Assembly: GCA_001606155.1 (NCBI GenBank)
Contig: LODT01000028.1
Coordinates: forward strand, 124,001-188,000
Direction of reading: 5' to 3'
DNA length: 64,000 bases
From: Tieghemostelium lacteum
Taxonomy: Eukaryota > Evosea > Eumycetozoa > Dictyosteliales > Raperosteliaceae
The notes below the pieces were generated by a model that had not been told where the DNA came from, made no database searches, and was given only the letters and a program-made list of their open reading frames with translations. The translations under genes were made by a program, and so were the position numbers. Every line of letters begins with the position of its first letter. Within the stretch, counting starts at the first letter, position 1. Below, piece after piece: positions 59,201 through 64,000 of the stretch.

Positions 59201-59712
59201 GGTGTTGGGGTGGGTAATTCTTTTAATTGATGTGATGATGTTGCGAATTTTAACTTCCTGTTTATTTCTTTGGAGGAATTCCTATCTACATTAAAGTCCC
59301 CAATCATTATATCCACCTCCTCTAGCCATTCTTGTTTAACAATTTCATCGTACCATATGTTTTGTCTTTGGTCTTCATTAGAAGCTGGTGCGTATATTCC
59401 CAATATCACCAAGGATCTCTCTCCTTGTTTTACTCTGAATTTTATTGCCCTACCTTCCAGTTGCTTGATTTCTTCTATTTGTTGATTGTTGTTGTGATTA
59501 ATTACTATCATCCCATTTCCCATGTTGGTACTTGGATTGAATATTCTGTCTTTTAATCTTCTATCGTTCTTTATATTGTCTTCTTTAGTTGATTTCGTCT
59601 CTCCTAGAATCGAAATATTTGACTTCAGGGGTGTGATGTTAGTGAAGACTTCGTTAAGGCTTTTGATTCCTGAGCACCCCTGAACATTATGATATATTAG
59701 TTTGAAATTCAT
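56257..59712 (-). CDS. LINE ORF2: endonuclease / reverse transcriptase
   Basis: 1151 aa without interruption. Residues 1 to about 225 form an APE-type endonuclease (YHNVQGCSG, ILGETKS, IMIGDFNVD, YIDRIFVSE, PSKSDHLIL), keeping the expected Asn, Glu, Asp and His. Reverse transcriptase follows from about 430 to 720 (NWRPITLLNVDYKLFSKII, FQTGFVPGR, GTRQGDPLSP and the catalytic FADDT near 668). Near residue 1000 lies a C-terminal zinc motif (VCPFCKETETSEHIFFTC), the zf-RVT type. The endonuclease nicks target DNA and the RT primes on the nick. Its ATG overlaps the ORF1 stop in an ATGA tetranucleotide. Confidence 0.95.
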   Translation of the reverse strand: MNFKLIYHNVQGCSGIKSLNEVFTNITPLKSNISILGETKSTKEDNIKNDRRLKDRIFNPSTNMGNGMIVINHNNNQQIEEIKQLEGRAIKFRVKQGERSLVILGIYAPASNEDQRQNIWYDEIVKQEWLEEVDIMIGDFNVDRNSSKEINRKLKFATSSHQLKELPTPTPTWGGRKYIDRIFVSERVRSQARLNTVVPSKSDHLILEYTFAFFSPPIIPTRRWSLNTEICKEHSVFSTMQNYLKSKIEALGSGEVSAKWSKMKVEIKKFYKDFERKRITEIEKEKKRLLASLQSNPTQKKAIAERINEIADIQLKDNYVKSSVNKLLYGEVPSKLLTATLKSKERDSQVEALINSRTNTIVTTHTEIVEAAGMFYEDLFKMKPDDPTTHEVLLKSWNPMIQLKILQEIEDPISLDEVTLAIQKISDGKAPGIDGLTSTMYKTHIEVIAPLLSNLFYEWFRNGVPNEFKKGVLIASYKGKGDRSDLSNWRPITLLNVDYKLFSKIINSRLIKLLPSCISRFQTGFVPGRLIQDNLISLKEVIDVINHKKTQNRLPRALITLYDFCKAFDSVSHGAIRRTLIHLKLPTTLVRAIMSMLEGATTQCYIRGTFSKPFSNERGTRQGDPLSPTIFVLVMECMARVILSHPRIGGLPMTEELSNYGVHCRLLSFADDTLTMAKDEKEFEIVDEVIKKFCRATSSSINTDKCVIMAFNSANSKNKKLITNRNLPYPIATAIQSERYLGMFFNSYGVVSQGERLIDNCERLMKLWKTRSSTFRGRMAILKSYILSKMTYHLYIDSFQMDKLEELCKWFLYSSKDWDPTKKNRNKISQARASKSILHGGISLWKMDIRARAQKAWIFTTFINRLNRSSALAVSYEDAWIHRWRNNMPSEFMKNCYEAWKDYTNSKTEIGSKTIPEGTNRRIRLKEIYEIMMKRIDGQREVMILTEGQRKLREENVNLPHILKNLKNCHNNKGRDLMWRYILKALPKVHGSVCPFCKETETSEHIFFTCKRLGFIKNIQERVLSSRYQWNQRILNQINNPVLGSFIAILFDFIWYSRNKKNHDKIDMELNWLAVTYKMNIAKRAEWEKTFGLMSKHWRLHHSTTIDKVKNQCISSIKFQIKMFTKTWCKNNNLIQILIPDHLMALFNVHK

Positions 59713-60785
59713 TTCTTGAAGGTTGATGACCTTGTGGGGACCTTTTTTGTTTGAATGACCCCAGTAGGTTTGTCTATATTGATCAACTTACTTAACTTCG
59801 TTTTAATCTGTGGTTTATCCCACCATGTTGGGCCCTCAGACTCTTTATCTGTTCCATTATCATCTAATTTTTCATCTTTTTTTTTTTTTTCAATTTCTTT
59901 AATTTTTTCATTATTGAAGACATCAATATCCTCTTGAGATTTTTCATTTGTTTCTTTTGTTAATAGATTATTCTCGTCAGTTGATATGACTTCTGGTTCT
60001 ACTATTTTATCCACTTTTTCATTTTCTACATTGTTCTCTCTCTGTTTCATTAGTACCTCTTCTATTTGAGACTCGAGGGTATTCTGGACTGAAGCTTCTT
60101 TGGGTTTTAGTTCTTCAGCTGTCATCATCATTATCTCACCATGTTTTACCAATGCCTCCCTCTTCAGTGTTTCTGGAGCCTTTTCATTCATTTGAGTTGT
60201 TTTTTTGTGTTTTTTGGTTGTTTTGTTGTCGTCGGTGAATATCTTGAAACAGTCACTCACCATGAGACTCTCTTTTTCACTGTATTGTTTCACATACTGA
60301 ATATTGCTATAGATTTTTAAACAGTTGAACTGGTCCACTTTCCATGTGACTTTCCCTGGAGTGTCGTTGAAAAACTCGTTGATTACTATGTCTTCCCACT
60401 TGTAGAACTCGTCTGGTTGGACTATGGTAATCTGATGGTCTGTGAGTTTGACATTGCATCTTTTACTTCTGATCAGTATATCCAGCTGCTGGTTTGAATC
60501 AGTTAGTAAGTGTAACCATTTGTTATCCTTACTGATTTTAACCTTAACTTCATCTGACCAATTCAGAAGCTTTTTCATATCTTCAAGAGATCTTTCTTTT
60601 AGTGCGCAGCATAGATGGAATTTATATACTTTCATATTTCCTTTTAGTGCTGCAAAGAAGCTCTTGTTCTTCAGCTTGATTGATGCAAGAACGTTGTTGT
60701 TATTCCATGTCTTGCTGAGTTCTTGGAAATCAGGAGGTTTGGGCGTGGCCACTTCAGCGTAGCTGGGTTGACCTCTTTCAGGCAT
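59709..60785 (-). CDS. LINE ORF1 protein
   Basis: 358 aa. The start MPERGQPSYAEVATPKPPDF is followed by a region with RNA-recognition-like alternation (FHLCCALKERSLEDMKKLL, LHLLTDSNQQLDILI). The second half is highly charged and rich in Lys/Glu with coiled-coil potential, including a Lys-rich run coded by an A-tract. No CCHC zinc knuckle is present. ORF1 proteins of LINEs bind element RNA as nucleic-acid chaperones, and that role is inferred here. The TGA stop shares two bases with the ORF2 start. Confidence 0.85.
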   Translation of the reverse strand: MPERGQPSYAEVATPKPPDFQELSKTWNNNNVLASIKLKNKSFFAALKGNMKVYKFHLCCALKERSLEDMKKLLNWSDEVKVKISKDNKWLHLLTDSNQQLDILIRSKRCNVKLTDHQITIVQPDEFYKWEDIVINEFFNDTPGKVTWKVDQFNCLKIYSNIQYVKQYSEKESLMVSDCFKIFTDDNKTTKKHKKTTQMNEKAPETLKREALVKHGEIMMMTAEELKPKEASVQNTLESQIEEVLMKQRENNVENEKVDKIVEPEVISTDENNLLTKETNEKSQEDIDVFNNEKIKEIEKKKKDEKLDDNGTDKESEGPTWWDKPQIKTKLSKLINIDKPTGVIQTKKVPTRSSTFKK

Positions 60786-60948
60786 TCTTATTGTGAGTTG
60801 TCTCTAATCTTCCTATTTACTTGTTAAATTTGTTTTTTATCTTTACAGTTATAAATTTTGCCTGTGTTGTCACCACAAAATTTTTTTTTCTGTTTCTAAT
60901 AGAAAAAGGGGGTATAAATTGTATAGAATATATTGAATGAATATTCCA

Positions 60949-61028
60949 ATACTCTTGCCCGAGTTGGTTATGGGGTTGCATTAAGGCTGCAATGTGAAAA
61001 CGCGAGGGTTCGAGTCCCTCAGAGTACA
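60949..61028 (+). tRNA. tRNA-Leu (anticodon AAG)
   Basis: Folds as a class II tRNA of 80 nt: acceptor ATACTCT/AGAGTAC (the first pair is an A-C mismatch), short D-arm CCC/GGG, anticodon stem TTGCA/TGCAA with loop TTAAGGC (anticodon AAG, reading CUU), long variable arm, and T-arm GAGGG/CCCTC with loop TTCGAGT. Internal promoter A box (TTGCCCGAGTTGG) and B box (GGTTCGAGTCC) are present, and a T5 terminator follows (61032-61036). There is no intron. Confidence 0.9.
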
Positions 61029-61031
61029 AAC

Positions 61032-61036
61032 TTTTT
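61032..61036 (+). terminator. Pol III terminator of tRNA-Leu
   Basis: TTTTT four bases after the discriminator base, with further T-rich sequence behind it. Confidence 0.75.
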
Positions 61037-61088
61037 GTTTTTTTTAAAAAACCAAAAATTACCCAAAATTTTGTCTCTGTGTTGTTAT

Positions 61089-61187
61089 ATGGAAGTGGAG
61101 AAAAGGATGGATATGGTGGCAGGGGAGAAGGAAGATGAAGAAGAGATGAAAAAAGTTGAAATTGAAATGAAAAAAAAAATTTTTTGA
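61089..61187 (+). other. Upstream ORF (32 codons) before the Tim44-like gene
   Basis: ATG at 61089 opens a Glu/Lys/Met-rich frame (MEVEKRMDMVAGEKEDEEEM) that stops at 61187, five bases before the main ATG. The purine-rich G-containing DNA is unusual for a leader here. It could be a regulatory uORF or, if the A9/T6 runs are miscounted, an N-terminal extension. Confidence 0.45.
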
Positions 61188-61192
61188 TAAAA

Positions 61193-62191
61193 ATGAAAAC
61201 GCTGGCGGTAGGAGTGACAAATTGCAGTGGAATATTGTTGAAACAAAATTTGACGCAGCATGTAAATAAGACATGGACATTGAATAGCTATAGACATTTG
61301 ACACATGCACTAAATAAGACACAGCATAAAAGTCACACATGGTGGTTGAGTAGTGATAATTATACAGCTGCAACATTAACCACACCAACACTGACATTGA
61401 TGAATAACAATAAAACAAGTAATGAAATGATAAAACCAAACTATTACCAAATTAGAACAATGAGAAGAGTAGCAGGTAAAAGAATAAGAGCATCATATTA
61501 TGTGCAATCTACTGGGGAGGTATTTGAAAAATCTGATTTACTCTCCTCCATCTTTAATATCATACTACATCCAACCAAATGGATATCATCCATTAAATAC
61601 TACTATAGAACAATAGCCTCAAACAGTGTTATTAAATCAAAATTAAAAGCATTAGATAAAACACAATTCTCAAAGAAAATGTAGGTATTAGACTCACAAT
61701 CATAAAAAAAAACGAGTAAAAAAATTAATTTAAAAGATATCTTGTATTGTGTTAGATTTTTAAATGAAAGTAAAGAAATATTTATAGAATTAAATGAAGC
61801 ATTGGCAAAGAATGATCAAGAGACAATTAAAGAGTTGACTAGTATCTATTTTTATAGTATTTTGGCAAAGAAAACTGGACTTGATAATAGACCTAAAGAT
61901 GTTAAAACCACATGGAATGCAACATTAAATCAACCTGTAATGTTGTGGAGTAGAGCAGGTCAAATTAAAACCTCACATTCAGGAGGTCATGAATTTTTTG
62001 GACAAATATGCGTTAGTTTTAGTGGTAAACAATCAGTGACAAACTATGACAAGAAAGGTCAAATCATATCCAGTATTGATAATGTCGATTTTCAAGATAA
62101 TTATGTATTTGAAAGATGTCTAAGTTCATTACCCTCCAACTGGAGAATTTGTGCTCAAATTGAACCAGGTAAAGAAATTCAAGTTAGATAG
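61193..62191 (+). CDS. Tim44-like mitochondrial protein (mL45-type)
   Basis: Exons 61193..61680 and 61756..62191 (307 aa). The intron starts GTAGGT and the Ile codon is split. The start MKTLAVGVTNCSGILLKQNL and the basic, Ser/Thr-rich first 100 residues fit a mitochondrial presequence. The C-terminal half (LAKNDQETIKELTSIYFYSIL, VMLWSRAGQIK, FFGQICVSFSGKQSVTNYD, VFERCLSSLPSNWRIC) matches the Tim44/mL45 helical-sheet fold in layout. Members either tether mtHsp70 to the TIM23 channel or sit on the large mitoribosome near the exit tunnel. The latter seems more likely, because no Tim44 N-terminal coiled-coil is seen. Confidence 0.6.
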
Positions 62192-63074
62192 TCCATTCAT
62201 TTCAAAATTTTTAATCTAATAATCATAAATAACTCATAATAATGACTGAAAACTATTAATCTAAAATCTTTAAAATATTAATAAAAACAAATAAACAATA
62301 TTCGTATTATTCTTTTGTTTTAAATATTAAATTTTTTTTTTTCATAGATATTTTGCAAAGGTGTAAGGAAATTTAAAAAAAATTTATTTTTTACCAAAAG
62401 AATATAGATCTTTCACTAATTCACCCTGGCAAAAATTTAAAAAAGAGGCTGAAAGACATTAGGTTGTTTTTTTTTTTTTTTCTTTTTCATTGTTTGAAAC
62501 ACTCACTCTACATAAAAGGTATGACAGGAAATTTCGGAAAACTCACATATGATATCATTGACATAGTTTATATGTACACATAAAAAAAAAAAATTATAAT
62601 AGTTTTTCCATAGATGTAAAAGATATCTTTAGAATATTCTATGTTCCATTGGTGATCACCACAAGCGTGGGAATTTACCAAGTGAACCACAGAACAATTT
62701 TAAAGATACGTGTCAAACCCAATTTGATTTGATATATAAAAAAAAAAGTTTATTTTTATTCTTCTTGTTAACAAGCAACAAACATTTAGTTGATAGTTAA
62801 AGGAATAGAGGTAAATATCTATTTTTAAAACAGTGAAAAAAAAAAAAACAAAAACAAATCAAACCAAAATTTCAAATTAGTTTAGAAGGGGTGTATTTGT
62901 GGGGAGGGGTGGTGATTTTTTTTTATTTAAATTGATTATTTAATTAATAATTAATTGAATTATTATACTGAAATTTCTATTTTTTAAACTGTGTTTTTGA
63001 TAAGTTTTTATCTATTTTTAAAAAGAATACTAATCTTTTAAACATTTATAAATTTATAAATTTAGATTAGAAAA
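62192..63074. promoter_or_regulatory. Intergenic region upstream of the Rh-type gene
   Basis: 883 bp of A/T-rich DNA with many T-runs. One G-rich patch (GGGGTGTATTTGTGGGGAGG at about 62888-62907) lies about 170 bp before the ATG and is conspicuous in this composition. It may be a regulatory element. Confidence 0.4.
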
Positions 63075-64000
63075 ATGGTTAAAGACAAACAAACAACCTT
63101 CACAATTTCATCAAAAAAAAGTTGAATCCCTACTGTTCTTGATAGGATTATTTGCCTTTCAGGTATTTATGATTATTTTATATGCAATTTGGGTTAGATA
63201 CGATTCAAATGAACAACATCAAGAGGAATTAATTCCAGCTGTCGATGCTAATGGTACTGTTATTTTAGTTCCAAATCCAGTTCAAGATGATGTCACAGCA
63301 ACCTACGGATATTTCCGTGATGTCAATATTATGATATTCTTTGGTTTTGGTTTCTTGATGACTTTTCTACGTCGTTACGGTTACTCTGCATTGGGTTATA
63401 CCTTTATCATCTCTGCAATGGTTGCTCAATGGTCTGTACTAGTATTTGGATTCTTTGAAACTGTTTACGATAGTCCAAGTGTTTTCCATGATACCTTTTA
63501 TGTATGTATACTCCCCCCCCTAATAATATTATCAATCTAAACTAAACAATTTATTAATATATATATTTTGATGAAAAAATAGTTTGATATCACAACATTA
63601 TTAAATGGTTTATTTTGTGCAGGAGCTGTAATGATTAGTTATGGTGCAATTTTAGGTAAAATTACACCATTACAATTATTAATTATGGGCATTGTTGAAC
63701 CAATGTTTTACTTTTTGAATATGTTTATTGGTGAAATGCATCTAAAGGCAATTGATGTTGGTGGTGGAATGTATATTCATTTGTTTGGATGTTATTTTGG
63801 TTTAACAGTATCATGGTTCTTAACTAATAAGAAAGGTAAAGAATCACCAAATAATGCACCTTCTTATAATGGTGATTTGTTTGCTATGGCTGGTACATTA
63901 TTCCTCTGGATGATGTGGCCATCATTCAATGCTGCTATTGCTCCAGCTGGTGACGCTCAATTCCGTGCTATTGCCAATACCTTCATTTCATTAACTGGTT
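63075..64000 (+). CDS. rhgA: Rh-type ammonium channel, 3' end outside window
   Basis: Exon 1 is 63075..63501 and exon 2 is 63583..64000 (continues beyond the window); the intron is 81 nt, phase 0. Membrane segments run from LLFLIGLFAFQVFMIILYAIW onward. Conserved Rh features are the extracellular loop with FRDVNIMIFFGFGFLMTFLRRYG, the TM3 motif FIISAMVAQWSVLVFGFF, GAVMISYGAILGK and LFLWMMWPSFNAAIAP. Rh proteins pass ammonia/CO2; the Dictyostelium homologue is on contractile-vacuole membranes. The short N-terminus (MVKDKQTTFTISSKK) is one base out of frame with the rest at an eight-A run (63113-63120). Confidence 0.85.

Larger units (their letters stand above)
56200..60900 (-). mobile_element. 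Non-LTR retrotransposon (LINE, APE-type), apparently full length
   Basis: Two long intact frames on the minus strand (ORF1 60785..59709, ORF2 59712..56257). The element lies upstream of tRNA-Leu, with ORF1 starting 164 bp from the tRNA 5' end and pointing away from it. Dictyostelid TRE elements are known to integrate at set distances from tRNA genes, so this fits a tRNA-targeted LINE. Base composition (about 38-40% G+C in ORF2) stands out from the host. The exact ends are not resolved: no poly(A) tail is evident, and the 5' end probably falls at 60830-60910. Intact frames imply recent insertion. Confidence 0.85.

Noticed and set aside
57209-59556. Plus-strand frames opposite the LINE ORF2
   Set aside because: Antisense shadows of the reverse transcriptase and endonuclease coding sequence.
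60933-61187. Open frame running through the tRNA gene
   Set aside because: The first part is the tRNA-Leu itself; only the ATG at 61089 onward is considered, as a uORF.

Overview
The window is nuclear DNA of a dictyostelid social amoeba. Coding regions are AT-rich with asparagine, glutamine and threonine runs. Introns are short (about 57-96 nt), AT-rich and bounded by GTA...AG. Intergenic DNA is close to pure A/T, with T-runs just before start codons. Several genes are dictyostelid types: an sAC-related soluble guanylyl cyclase, a ComC-like TIG/EGF surface protein, an Rh-type channel and a tRNA-associated non-LTR retrotransposon. The species cannot be fixed from sequence alone. Exon coordinates below were derived by hand from splice motifs and reading phase; nearly all genes close in frame.

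Layout. 1-6.5 kb: 3' part of a soluble guanylyl cyclase gene. 6.8-16.3 kb: adenylate-kinase-like protein, HEATR3/Syo1 homologue, TraB-domain protein (-), L-rhamnose-mutarotase-like protein (-), a cytochrome P450 and the ribosome factor Mrto4. 16.4-19.9 kb (-): polycystin-2 channel and TRAPPC3. 20.7-26.2 kb: a CH/IQ/DH/PH RhoGEF, DUSP12 phosphatase (-) and a universal stress protein (-). 26.2-30.3 kb: a 1.9-kb regulatory region and a GATA factor. 30.4-38.6 kb: a 1250-residue protein of unknown function and a ComC-like surface protein (-). 38.8-40.3 kb: a decayed coding region. 40.7-46.9 kb: a bacterial-looking dihydrouridine synthase, an unknown protein, Rgp1 and an F-BAR/SH3 protein. 47.3-54.1 kb: a secreted ependymin-like protein, a bacterial-type methyltransferase, a strongly bacterial-looking S-adenosylhomocysteine-hydrolase-family gene, a 59-residue small protein, a 5'-truncated SDR and a GQYGPPQ-repeat/VWA protein. 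54.3-61.0 kb: retrotransposon territory with a LINE whose two reading frames are intact, lying just upstream of tRNA-Leu(AAG), plus a LINE-derived fragment captured by another ORF. 61-64 kb: a Tim44-like mitochondrial protein and the start of an Rh-type ammonium channel gene.

The most unusual spot is 48.2-50.8 kb. There a SAM-dependent methyltransferase of bacterial type is followed, in the same orientation 204 bp later, by an adenosylhomocysteinase-family protein with bacterial codon use and altered active-site residues. A methyltransferase makes S-adenosylhomocysteine and the second family binds it, so the pair may be a linked, laterally acquired unit, though they could have arrived separately. 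Other notable points are a GATA factor with a second cysteine module of identical spacing, and three genes whose frames break by one base at A or T homopolymers, which probably reflects assembly error.
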